Made by a program: the position numbers and the translations under genes
Assembly (NCBI RefSeq): GCF_027489515.1
Contig: NZ_JAIXZS010000064.1
Location: forward strand, 1 to 48,421
DNA length: 48,421 nt
Direction: 5' to 3'
Origin: Novosphingobium sp.
GTDB taxonomy: Bacteria > Pseudomonadota > Alphaproteobacteria > Sphingomonadales > Sphingomonadaceae
The notes under the pieces: model-generated
The model's database searches: none
Seen by the model: only the letters and a program-made list of their open reading frames with translations
What the model was told of the DNA's origin: nothing
Shown here: positions 7,543-14,592 of the stretch, piece after piece
How the letters are laid out: the number at the start of each line of letters is the position of its first letter
Numbering within the stretch: position 1 is the first letter of the stretch

Positions 7543-8520
7543 ATGCCGCTTCCCCCGCTGTTCAAGAACCTGCGCCTCCCCGTCATCGGTTCGCCGCTGT
7601 TCATCATTTCCGGCCCCGAACTCGTCATCGCGCAGTGCAAGGCGGGCATCGTCGGCAGCTTCCCCTCATTGAACGCCCGGCCGATCAGCCAACTCGACGA
7701 GTGGCTGCACGAGATCACCGAGACGCTGGCGGCGCACAACCGCGACAATCCAGACAGCCCCGCCGCGCCCTTCGCGGTCAACCAGATCGTCCACAAGACC
7801 AACAACCGCCTGGATGAGGACATGGCGCTTTGCGAAAAGTGGCAGGTGCCCATGCTCATCACCTCCTTGGGCGCGCGCGAGGATATCAACCAGGCCGCAC
7901 ACCGCTGGGGCGGCATCGTGCTGCACGACGTGATCAACGATCGCTTCGCCCGCAAGGCGATCGAAAAAGGCGCGGACGGACTCATTCCCGTAGCCGCCGG
8001 TGCAGGTGGCCATGCCGGCGCGCTCTCGCCCTTCGCGTTGATGCAGGAAATCCGCCAGTGGTTCGATGGGCTGGTCGCGCTTTCGGGCGCCATCGCGCAT
8101 GGGCGCTCGATCCTCGCCGCGCAGGCCCTCGGTGCCGACTTCGCTTATATCGGCTCCGCCTGGATCGCCACCGCCGAAGCCCGCGCTGCCGAAGGCTACA
8201 AGCAGGAAATCGTCGAAAGCCGCGCGCAGGATATCGTCTATTCAAACCTCTTCACCGGCGTGCACGGGAATTACCTGCGCGGCTCGATCGTCAAGGCCGG
8301 GCTCGATCCGGACAACCTGCCCGTCAGCGATCCTTCGGCGATGAACTTCGGCTCGGGCGGGAACACCGAAGCCAAGGCTTGGAAGGACATCTGGGGCTCG
8401 GGCCAGGGCATCGGCGCGGTCGACAAGGTCGAGACGGTGGCCGAGCGTGTTGCCACGCTCACCGCGCAGTACCGCGAAGCCGCCGCCAGCCTTTCGGCCG
8501 ACAGCGCGCCTTTCCTCTAA
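7543..8520 (+). CDS. Nitronate monooxygenase / 2-nitropropane dioxygenase family flavoprotein
   Basis: The 325-residue protein is an FMN-dependent TIM-barrel enzyme of the nitronate monooxygenase family, which oxidises alkyl nitronates such as propionate-3-nitronate. Visible features are the N-terminal LPVIGSPLFIISGPELVIAQ (flavin-site strand), GVNQIVH-like AVNQIVH, GADGLIPVAAGAGGHAGALSPF (the family's G-x-G-G-H-x-G phosphate/flavin loop with the active-site His), and GADFAYIGSAWIATAEA. The ATG at 7543 is chosen because homology begins there; codons upstream belong to the amidohydrolase in another frame. The stop overlaps the convergent AHH gene end by 4 bases. Its binding site is buried in a hairpin. 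Confidence 0.88.
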   Translation: MPLPPLFKNLRLPVIGSPLFIISGPELVIAQCKAGIVGSFPSLNARPISQLDEWLHEITETLAAHNRDNPDSPAAPFAVNQIVHKTNNRLDEDMALCEKWQVPMLITSLGAREDINQAAHRWGGIVLHDVINDRFARKAIEKGADGLIPVAAGAGGHAGALSPFALMQEIRQWFDGLVALSGAIAHGRSILAAQALGADFAYIGSAWIATAEARAAEGYKQEIVESRAQDIVYSNLFTGVHGNYLRGSIVKAGLDPDNLPVSDPSAMNFGSGGNTEAKAWKDIWGSGQGIGAVDKVETVAERVATLTAQYREAAASLSADSAPFL

Positions 8521-9038
8521 AGCCTGCTCTCCGTCGCTTCCCACAGCATCTCGGCCATCCGGTCGAGGTGGCTGTAATCGAGCGCCGGATCGTGCTTGTT
8601 GAGCACGATCTCCTCGCCCTTAGGCGGGCTCAGCAGGCGGCGGCGCAACGCGCGCTGCAGCAGGTCTAGCCGCATCAGTGCCTCCATCCCCGCCAGTTCA
8701 GGATCGTCGTTACGTGTGCGGCTCCAGCCGAGCTCGATCTGGCCGACCCGCTCGGTGACCATCTCCGAATAGGTCCCATGCGGCCCGCGGTGTAACGGGA
8801 GCCCGATCCGCAGCGCCCCGCTCTCGGTGGCCGGCAGCAGCAGCCCGTTGGCGCGAAAATCGTGAAAGCCGATCCGTTCCGGCGTCAAGGCGCCGATCAT
8901 GCGGTGGAAAGCACGACGATGGAGCAGGGCGCGGGGCAGCAAATGATGACGCTGCAGGCCCGGCGTATAGCCGGCTTTTCCCGGTACATTCACCGAGCGG
9001 AAGGAAATGCGTCCCCGGGCCAATCCAGCAGATACCAT
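8517..9038 (-). CDS. AHH / HNH-like nuclease domain protein
   Basis: The 173-residue protein matches the AHH family of the HNH/Endonuclease VII superfamily. Key residues are LQRHHLLPRALL (His31-His32), FRANGLLLP (Asn64 region) and LPLHRGPHGTYSEMV (His83, His87, Tyr90), in the order and spacing of the predicted metal-binding nuclease core. Most AHH domains are C-terminal toxin modules of large secreted proteins; here the domain makes up most of the protein. No signal peptide and no obvious small immunity partner of known type is next to it. The neighbour upstream on the same strand (9139-9876) is an unknown protein. Nuclease function is inferred from motif pattern only. Confidence 0.7.
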   Translation of the reverse strand: MVSAGLARGRISFRSVNVPGKAGYTPGLQRHHLLPRALLHRRAFHRMIGALTPERIGFHDFRANGLLLPATESGALRIGLPLHRGPHGTYSEMVTERVGQIELGWSRTRNDDPELAGMEALMRLDLLQRALRRRLLSPPKGEEIVLNKHDPALDYSHLDRMAEMLWEATESRL

Positions 9039-9138
9039 GGCCCCATGCTCGCGCGCTGGCCTTAACGCGGCGCTCGCAAGCGTCCTTTCGGCCGGGCTGC
9101 CAAACGTGCTTTAATTCACTTTGGCAGGCATCCTTTAC

Positions 9139-9876
9139 CTAGCGCGGCGTCACGTTAAGCCTGTCTTGGCCTTCCGGCTCGAGCCAGACCGCGCCGACCC
9201 CGGAGAGCACGACCTCGCGCGCGGTATCCACCCGCCCGTGCGTGACCAGCCAATCGGTCAGGCGCACAGCGATGCGGCTGTCTTCCCGGTTCGGCCCGCC
9301 GCTGCGCGCGTGCAGGCTGAATTCCTGCCCCGTCAGGAAGGCAAGGCCTTCGCTGCCGATGCCGCGTTCGCTTCGCGCCAGTGCGGTCAGTGCCAGTGCG
9401 GGGAACGGACCGCCCGCGAGCCAGACGCCGACCGCTTCGGCGAACCAGGCCGGAGACATCACGATCCGCGCCGGACGCCAAACGATGGCCTGCAATCCGG
9501 CAAGCCCGGTCATGTGGCGCAGGATCGTGGTGGCGACCCGCAGCACCGGCAGCAGGCTTTCCGCACCTGCGAGATGCGGGCCAACCATGAACCAGGCAGC
9601 TTCCAGCGCATCGAAACTGAAATCATTGGGTAAAGCCACGCGGTGCACCGCCGCGGGTACCCCACGCTGCGGTGCGGGAGCGAGACCGGAAAGATCGAAG
9701 GTCAGCCCGTCGCGCAGCAGTTCGGCGCTGCCGGGCGGTGCCGAACCCGGGTTCAGCAGCGAGAACCCGTCGGGACCCGCAGCGAGGTCGGCAATCGCAT
9801 CCGCAGCCGGTCGACCTTCCCGGCCGAACAGCAGCGCGGCAAGCGGCTCACGCCCTGCTGCACGCTCGATTACCAC
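9139..9876 (-). CDS. Conserved-looking protein of unknown function
   Basis: The 245-residue product is not recognised. It has no signal peptide or clear membrane segment. It shows mixed alpha/beta composition, with GPHLAGAESLLPVLRVATTILRHM in the middle and a C-terminal RIAVRLTDWLVTHGRVD stretch. Translation probably starts at a GTG at 9876 with GAGGGAG about 8 bases upstream. Codon use and GC match the neighbours, which supports a real gene. It lies 100 bases upstream of the AHH nuclease-like gene on the same strand, so the two may be co-transcribed, but no functional link can be shown. Confidence 0.6.
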   Translation of the reverse strand: MVIERAAGREPLAALLFGREGRPAADAIADLAAGPDGFSLLNPGSAPPGSAELLRDGLTFDLSGLAPAPQRGVPAAVHRVALPNDFSFDALEAAWFMVGPHLAGAESLLPVLRVATTILRHMTGLAGLQAIVWRPARIVMSPAWFAEAVGVWLAGGPFPALALTALARSERGIGSEGLAFLTGQEFSLHARSGGPNREDSRIAVRLTDWLVTHGRVDTAREVVLSGVGAVWLEPEGQDRLNVTPR

Positions 9877-9986
9877 CAGTTATGCTCCCTCAAGACGGGG
9901 CCATCAGAGACACCAATGTAGGGCAATCGTCGAGTCCTGTGCGCCCATTCCGGCACGGAATCGGACCATCCCGGCGTTTCGCCACC

Positions 9987-10466
9987 CTAGAACAGGCCCA
10001 TCTCCAGCCCGGCGCCGAAGGACTGTCCCAAATCGTGGCACTTTTGCAGGGCCTGCTGCGGCACGATCTTGGGCGCAAGTATCGCCTCCGGCGTCTGCGC
10101 TTCCAGGTTCACGATAAGCCCTTCAGCGATTCGCCGCAGCCGCCAGCCGTTAACGATTCGCTCGATCTGCCGCTCTGCACCCGATCCATCCGATCCCGCC
10201 GCGATCGCTGTGGCAAACGGGCGGCCTTCGATCTGCCCGAGCAGCGCATAGTAGCACCGATCGAAGACGTCCTTCATGGCCCCGCTCATCGTGCCGAGGT
10301 TTTCAGGGCACACGAAGAGATAGCCTTGCGCGCCAAGCAGATCCTCAGCGCGCGCTTCTGAAGCAGCCAGCAGCCGCACCGGCCCCTCGCGCGCCGCGCC
10401 CTGCCGTGCTGCCTCCGCCATGGCGCGCGCTGCCCCGGTGCGGCTGTGCCAGATGATCAGCAGCAT
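9987..10466 (-). CDS. Flavodoxin-like FMN-binding protein
   Basis: The 159-residue protein has a flavodoxin-type fold: the first strand and phosphate loop MLLIIWHSRTGAARAMAEAA, then GYLFVCPENLGTMSGAMKDVFDRCYY, which matches the flavin-side loop and helix of NAD(P)H-dependent FMN reductases and WrbA-like proteins. It probably carries out flavin-dependent electron transfer; the partner is unknown. A GTG at 10502 is an alternative start, which would overlap the upstream gene by 29 bases; the ATG at 10466 is preferred because the fold begins immediately there. It follows the exported protein gene by 7 bases and is likely co-transcribed. Confidence 0.78.
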   Translation of the reverse strand: MLLIIWHSRTGAARAMAEAARQGAAREGPVRLLAASEARAEDLLGAQGYLFVCPENLGTMSGAMKDVFDRCYYALLGQIEGRPFATAIAAGSDGSGAERQIERIVNGWRLRRIAEGLIVNLEAQTPEAILAPKIVPQQALQKCHDLGQSFGAGLEMGLF

Positions 10467-10473
10467 GTCCGGA

Positions 10474-11757
10474 TCAGCAGCCGTCCCCGTTGCCGCCGAC
10501 ACCGCTCACCGCGCCGCCCAGAGCGCCGCCGATCAGGCCGCCAAGCCCGCCCAGCCCGCGCTTCTTGGGTTTGGGCTGACATTGCTGCTTGTCCTGCTGA
10601 TCGCCGCGACTGCGCCCATTGTCCGATGCCGCCTCGTCCATTCCCGGCATGCCGAGCAGGAAACCGGTCATCGAGCGATGGCGGATATCGGCGGTCCATT
10701 CCGGCTTCCACGGCGTCTTGGGATTGGCCGGGCGCGGCGGATAGACGAAGGTTTCCTCCGGCCCGAAGGCATAGAGCGAGACCATCTGGAACTGCGGTGC
10801 GGCGGCCTTCACTTCGGCCGGAACCATGCAGGTCGTCGTCGCGGGCGCGAGCACCGTCTTGCTCGCCACCAGCTTCGCCACGGTTGCGGGCGAAAGCCAG
10901 TCCGAAAGCCCGCCGCCGAATTCGCGCGTCATGCTCGAAGACCACCACACCATGTCGGTCATGTCGCTGCCCTTGTCCATCTTCCCGCCGATCAGCGAGG
11001 CGTGATAGCCCGTCGCATCGGGCAGCGGGTTCCAGCGCAGCAGGGTTGCCCCGCTTGGCTGCGCAAAGGTCGATGTCCTCAGCGCGCCCATGAAGTCCTT
11101 GGTCAGGGTGAAGTTCATTTCGGGCGAGTAATTGCCTGCGACCTTGTGCGCGCCGATCAGCGAGCTGTCGGTCTTGACCGACGTCTTGCCCTCGTCATTG
11201 GGCCACGAACCATACGTCTTGCTGCTCGAATAGGAGACGCGGCGCTCCATCGGCACGCTGCTTGCCCACAGCCCCGGCGGCATCTGCCCGGCGGCAATCT
11301 TGGCGAAATCGAACACCACTGGCTGACCGGCAGGCGCGTGTTCGCCGCAGCCCCAGAAGATCAGGATGCGCCCCTTCGGCCGCTTGAAATCACGCCTCTC
11401 GGCCGGCTCCTCCGGGCCGGTCGGCACCTTGACCGGGGTCTTGAGCGGCACCGAAAGCCCGAGCTTGGCGCCTGCGGGCATGAAATGATCGGCCTTGGGC
11501 GGACTGCCGGCCGGAGCCCGGCTCGACCCCAGTTCCAGCCACAGCTCGTGCTGCGGCGCGTTGCGATTGCCGCCGCCGAAGGCCATGCTCATCGCGGCGC
11601 CCTTCATTCCCGCCATGCCGCCGAGCAGGCCCGACGTGGTCCCTGCGCGCATTTCATAGCGGGCGATCGGGGCCGCTGTCTGGGCGATACCCCACCCGGC
11701 GAGCACCACGCTCGCGCCGCCCGCCGCCACCATCAGACGCATGCTGTTCCTGGTCAT
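10474..11757 (-). CDS. Exported protein of unknown function with C-terminal glycine zipper
   Basis: The 427-residue protein begins with a signal-peptide-like segment (MTRNSMRLMVAAGGASVVLAGWGIAQ). The body is not recognised; it contains KGRILIFWGCGEHAPAGQPVVFDFAKIAAG and an ATGYHASLIGG segment reminiscent of beta-rich extracellular domains. The C-terminus is basic then glycine-rich (KPKKRGLGGLGGLIGGALGG), a glycine-zipper pattern that can insert in or line a membrane, and the last residue is Cys. The ATG at 11757 follows AAAGGGG; longer in-frame starts up to 11907 lack support. Location in the cell envelope is inferred. It heads a minus-strand unit with the flavodoxin-like gene. Confidence 0.65.
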   Translation of the reverse strand: MTRNSMRLMVAAGGASVVLAGWGIAQTAAPIARYEMRAGTTSGLLGGMAGMKGAAMSMAFGGGNRNAPQHELWLELGSSRAPAGSPPKADHFMPAGAKLGLSVPLKTPVKVPTGPEEPAERRDFKRPKGRILIFWGCGEHAPAGQPVVFDFAKIAAGQMPPGLWASSVPMERRVSYSSSKTYGSWPNDEGKTSVKTDSSLIGAHKVAGNYSPEMNFTLTKDFMGALRTSTFAQPSGATLLRWNPLPDATGYHASLIGGKMDKGSDMTDMVWWSSSMTREFGGGLSDWLSPATVAKLVASKTVLAPATTTCMVPAEVKAAAPQFQMVSLYAFGPEETFVYPPRPANPKTPWKPEWTADIRHRSMTGFLLGMPGMDEAASDNGRSRGDQQDKQQCQPKPKKRGLGGLGGLIGGALGGAVSGVGGNGDGC

Positions 11758-11970
11758 GTGCTCAACCCCTTTTTGCAGCAGCGGCGCTTCAGCCCCACTC
11801 TGCCTGTTCGTATGGCGCGACCGGATATCTCTTTTGCCCGATGCGACCATATCCGGAGCCCTTCTGTCAATCGCGCTGCGCCAGTGCGATGATCTGGCGC
11901 ACAGCAAGACCGCGAATGTGGGTAGCTGCCGCGCTGCCCTTCCCCGCGCCGCCGGTATCGGTTAGCGCCC

Positions 11971-12010
11971 GTCACCCCGGACTTGATCCGGGGTCCCGCT
12001 TCTTCGAAGA
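11971..12010. repeat. Extragenic repeat, family A, copy 1
   Basis: CCCCGGACTTGATCCGGGG followed by TCCCGCTTC forms a 7-bp palindromic hairpin with a fixed tail. Copies lie at 42415-42447 and 48129-48160. It ends 8 bases before the recJ ATG and would supply spurious N-terminal residues if an earlier recJ start were used. Confidence 0.85.
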
Positions 12011-12018
12011 CTCCGCCC

Positions 12019-13806
12019 ATGATCCCGGTCACCGCCATCACCCGTTCGCTGTCCGGCCTCGCCTGGCGCTGGCGCGGCGGCAACATGGACCTTTCCACCG
12101 GCGGGTTTGGCAGCCATGCGGGCCAGCTAGAGAGTCTGGTCGATCAGCTGCTCATGGCCCGCGGCGTGGAACGCCACGATCTCGAACGCCACCGCCGCCC
12201 CACCTTGCGCGATTTCCTCCCCGATCCGTCAATCTTCAATGATATGGACGTGGCCGCCGAACGCTTCGCCGAAGCGATCACCCGGGGCGAGGCTATCGCG
12301 ATCTACGGCGACTATGACGTCGACGGGGCGACCAGCGCAGCACTCCTGATCCGTTTCCTCGCCAGCCTCGGCGTCTCCGCACGGCCCTATATCCCCGATC
12401 GTCTGCTTGAAGGCTACGGCCCTTCCGCCGAAGGACTGGTCAAGCTGGCGCGCGAGGGGGCGCAGCTCATCGTCACGGTCGATTGCGGCGCGATGGCCTA
12501 TGAAGCGCTCGCCGCCGCGCGCGCCGAGGGTGTCGACGTGATCGTCGTCGACCATCACAAGTGCAATCCCGAGCTTCCGCCCGCCAGCGCGCTGGTCAAT
12601 CCCAACCGGCTGGATGAAAGCGACGAGGCGGCCAGCCACGGGCACATGGCCGCAGTGGGCGTCGCCTTCCTGCTCGCGGTCGCCACCTTGCGGACCTTGC
12701 GTGCGCAGGGGTTTGTGGATGGCAAGGCCGTGCCTGATCTCATGGGCCTGCTCGATCTCGTCGCGCTCGGCACGGTTGCGGATGTCGCGCAGATTCGCGG
12801 CGTCAACCGCGCGTTCGTGGCGCAGGGTCTCAAGATCATGGCGCGCCGCGCCAATGTAGGCCTTGCTGCGCTGATCGATGCCAGCCGCCTTACCCGCGCG
12901 CCCACCTGCAGCGATCTCGGCTTCGCGCTCGGCCCGCGCATCAATGCCGCGGGGCGTATCGGCGATTCGGGCCTCGGCGTGCGGCTCCTCACCACCGCTG
13001 ATACGGAGGAGGCGCGCGCCATCGCCGCGCGCCTGTCCGAGCTCAACGACGAGCGCCGCGCGATCGAGCAGGCGGTGCAGGAAGCGGCTGAGGCGCAAGT
13101 CGAGGCGCAGCACAATCGCAGCGTCGTCGTTGTGCACGGCGCGGGCTGGCACCCCGGCGTGATCGGCATCGTTGCGGGCCGTATCAAGGAAAAGACCGGC
13201 CGGCCCGCGCTGGTCATTGCCGAGAATGGGGATGCGGAGGGCAACGGCAAGGGCTCGGGCCGCTCGATCCCGGGCGTCGATCTGGGCGCGGCGATCATCG
13301 CAGCGCGCGCAGCCGGCCTGCTGATCGCGGGCGGCGGCCATGCCATGGCCTGCGGCCTCACCGTGGCTGCAGGCGGTACCGAGCGATTGGCCGACTTCCT
13401 CGACGACCGGCTGGCGCGCGATGTAGCGGCGGCGCGGCAGTCGCAGTCGCTGCTGCTCGATCTCAGCCTCGCACCCGGCGGGCTCACCCCCGACCTCGTC
13501 GAGCGGCTGGAAGCCGCAGGCCCCTTCGGCATGGGCTGGCCCGGCCCGCGTGTCGCAGTGGGTCCGGTGCGCCTCATCAAGTGCGATATTGTCGGCGCTG
13601 ATCACGTGCGCATGATCGCGGGTGGTGCGGACGGCCGCTCGTTCAAGGCGATGGCCTTCCGCGCTGCCGAAACCGAGATGGGCCAGGCCCTGCTCCATGG
13701 CGCCCGCGGCCGCCAGTTCTGGCTTGCCGGCCGCGCAAAGATCGATGACTGGGGCACGCGCCCGGCGGCCGAACTCCATGTCGAGGATGCCGCCTTTGCG
13801 GACTAG
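12019..13806 (+). CDS. recJ: Single-stranded-DNA-specific 5'-3' exonuclease
   Basis: RecJ degrades single-stranded DNA from the 5' end in RecF-pathway recombination, mismatch repair and base-excision repair. The 595-residue length is normal. The DHH phosphoesterase core shows motif I YGDYDVDGATSAALL near residues 98-112, TVDCGA, and motif III VVDHHKC. The DHHA1 part shows GWHPGVIGIVAGRIKEK and the GGGHAMACGLT motif. The C-terminal OB fold follows. The start at 12019 is chosen because the earlier in-frame ATG at 11983 lies in the family A repeat. Two tRNA-Glu genes follow. Confidence 0.95.
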   Translation: MIPVTAITRSLSGLAWRWRGGNMDLSTGGFGSHAGQLESLVDQLLMARGVERHDLERHRRPTLRDFLPDPSIFNDMDVAAERFAEAITRGEAIAIYGDYDVDGATSAALLIRFLASLGVSARPYIPDRLLEGYGPSAEGLVKLAREGAQLIVTVDCGAMAYEALAAARAEGVDVIVVDHHKCNPELPPASALVNPNRLDESDEAASHGHMAAVGVAFLLAVATLRTLRAQGFVDGKAVPDLMGLLDLVALGTVADVAQIRGVNRAFVAQGLKIMARRANVGLAALIDASRLTRAPTCSDLGFALGPRINAAGRIGDSGLGVRLLTTADTEEARAIAARLSELNDERRAIEQAVQEAAEAQVEAQHNRSVVVVHGAGWHPGVIGIVAGRIKEKTGRPALVIAENGDAEGNGKGSGRSIPGVDLGAAIIAARAAGLLIAGGGHAMACGLTVAAGGTERLADFLDDRLARDVAAARQSQSLLLDLSLAPGGLTPDLVERLEAAGPFGMGWPGPRVAVGPVRLIKCDIVGADHVRMIAGGADGRSFKAMAFRAAETEMGQALLHGARGRQFWLAGRAKIDDWGTRPAAELHVEDAAFAD

Positions 13807-13826
13807 ACCCTACCCCTTTGGCCATG

Positions 13827-13855
13827 CCCGCAAAGCGGGTCAGTCAGGGGGTTGA
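13827..13855. repeat. Partial extragenic repeat, family B, copy 2
   Basis: CCCGCAAAGCGGG hairpin followed by TCAGTCAGGGGGTTG resembles the right half of the copies at 6091 and 48055. It follows recJ by about 20 bases and may serve as its 3' end structure. Confidence 0.55.
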
Positions 13856-13880
13856 CCTGATCCGCTTCTCGCCCTAGTTG
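13852..13880 (+). promoter_or_regulatory. Candidate promoter for tRNA-Glu genes
   Basis: TTGACC (13852-13857) and TAGTTG (13875-13880) are 17 bases apart, 30 bases before the first tRNA. The -35 matches the strong alphaproteobacterial TTGAC element; the -10 is weak. Confidence 0.4.
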
Positions 13881-13909
13881 CGCGGGCCTGCCACGCGGCC
13901 CAAGCCAGT

Positions 13910-13984
13910 GGCCCCTTCGTCTAGCGGTTAGGACGCGGCCCTTTCACGGCTGAAACACGGGTTCGATTCCCGTAGGGGTCACCA
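13910..13984 (+). tRNA. tRNA-Glu (anticodon TTC)
   Basis: The 75-base gene folds as a cloverleaf: acceptor GGCCCCT with AGGGGTC, anticodon stem CGGCC/GGCTG around loop CTTTCAC (anticodon TTC), T-arm with GGTTCGATTCC, and an encoded CCA end. It differs from the second copy at 14059 by only two bases. Confidence 0.97.
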
Positions 13985-14058
13985 ACTTGCAAGCCGGGCT
14001 TCGCTGCCGGGCAGGAACACGACAACCGGGGCGAAACCGCCGACCCGGTTCACGGCAA

Positions 14059-14133
14059 GGCCCCTTCGTCTAGCGGTCAGGACGCGGCCCTCTCACGGCT
14101 GAAACACGGGTTCGATTCCCGTAGGGGTCACCA
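14059..14133 (+). tRNA. tRNA-Glu (anticodon CTC)
   Basis: The cloverleaf is the same as the upstream copy, with loop CTCTCAC (anticodon CTC) and encoded CCA. Relative to the TTC copy it has C for T in the D loop and C for T at the wobble base, suggesting a tandem duplication that produced a second isoacceptor. The 74-base spacer suggests one transcript. Confidence 0.97.
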
Positions 14134-14185
14134 GCCGCACCGCATCAGCCATCGCGGCTTGAAAGCACCTTCGGCCCGGAATGCG

Positions 14186-14413
14186 ATGGACTTCGATTCG
14201 CTCAGCTACACCGCCGAATTTGCCGCAACGGGCGGGGCCGCGCTCGTCATCGGCCTGCTCGCCGGCCTGCACGAGCGCAAGGAACGCCGCCGACGCGATC
14301 TCGATCGCATCAGCACTGTGCCGTGGGGCATGATCTCGGCGCTCTTCACGCTTCTTGCCATCATCCTGATCGCCACGGCGGCCCGGACCTGGTTCCTCCC
14401 TGGCCCCGGCTGA
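14186..14413 (+). CDS. Small membrane protein of unknown function
   Basis: The 75-residue product has two hydrophobic segments (about residues 13-28 and 50-68) around a highly basic loop, HERKERRRRDLDR, which should face the cytoplasm. No family is recognised. The ATG at 14186 is used; a TTG at 14159 would extend the frame back toward the tRNA. It lies between tRNA-Glu and the phoR gene and shares their strand. Whether it is linked to phosphate sensing is unknown. Confidence 0.55.
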   Translation: MDFDSLSYTAEFAATGGAALVIGLLAGLHERKERRRRDLDRISTVPWGMISALFTLLAIILIATAARTWFLPGPG

Positions 14414-14425
14414 CCTGCGCCGATA

Positions 14426-14441
14426 TGACACTGCTGTGTCA
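14426..14441. promoter_or_regulatory. Palindromic operator-like site upstream of phoR
   Basis: TGACAC and GTGTCA are separated by TGCT, a perfect 6-4-6 inverted repeat 150 bases before phoR. It has the form of a dimeric regulator site. It does not match the PHO box. The regulator is unknown. Confidence 0.4.
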
Positions 14442-14517
14442 ATCGCTCGTCCGGAGCCGAAAAATTGTTTCATCGATCGACACAAAAGCGCAGTCTTTTG
14501 CCGTAAAGAGATGAAGC

Positions 14518-14539
14518 TGCAGGGCGGCAAGGCCCTGCA
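14518..14539 (+). promoter_or_regulatory. Hairpin in the phoR leader
   Basis: TGCAGGGC (14518-14525) pairs perfectly with GCCCTGCA (14532-14539) around a 6-base loop. It may end the upstream small gene's transcript or structure the phoR 5' leader. Confidence 0.35.
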
Positions 14540-14592
14540 TTCGCAAAGGTTTGAAGCGGCTTTTCCATGCACCGCAGTTCGGCACTCCTGTC

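Noticed and set aside
11983..12018. An earlier recJ start adding 12 residues
   Set aside because: The added residues come from the family A repeat and would not be conserved; the ATG at 12019 begins the natural protein.
13910..14133. Integration site of a prophage or island at the tRNA-Glu pair
   Set aside because: No integrase and no partial tRNA copy is seen downstream; the second tRNA is complete and functional-looking.
14093..14572. Minus-strand ORF containing a TGIEPV peptide
   Set aside because: That peptide is the usual artefact of reading the reverse strand of a tRNA; the frame overlaps the second tRNA-Glu.
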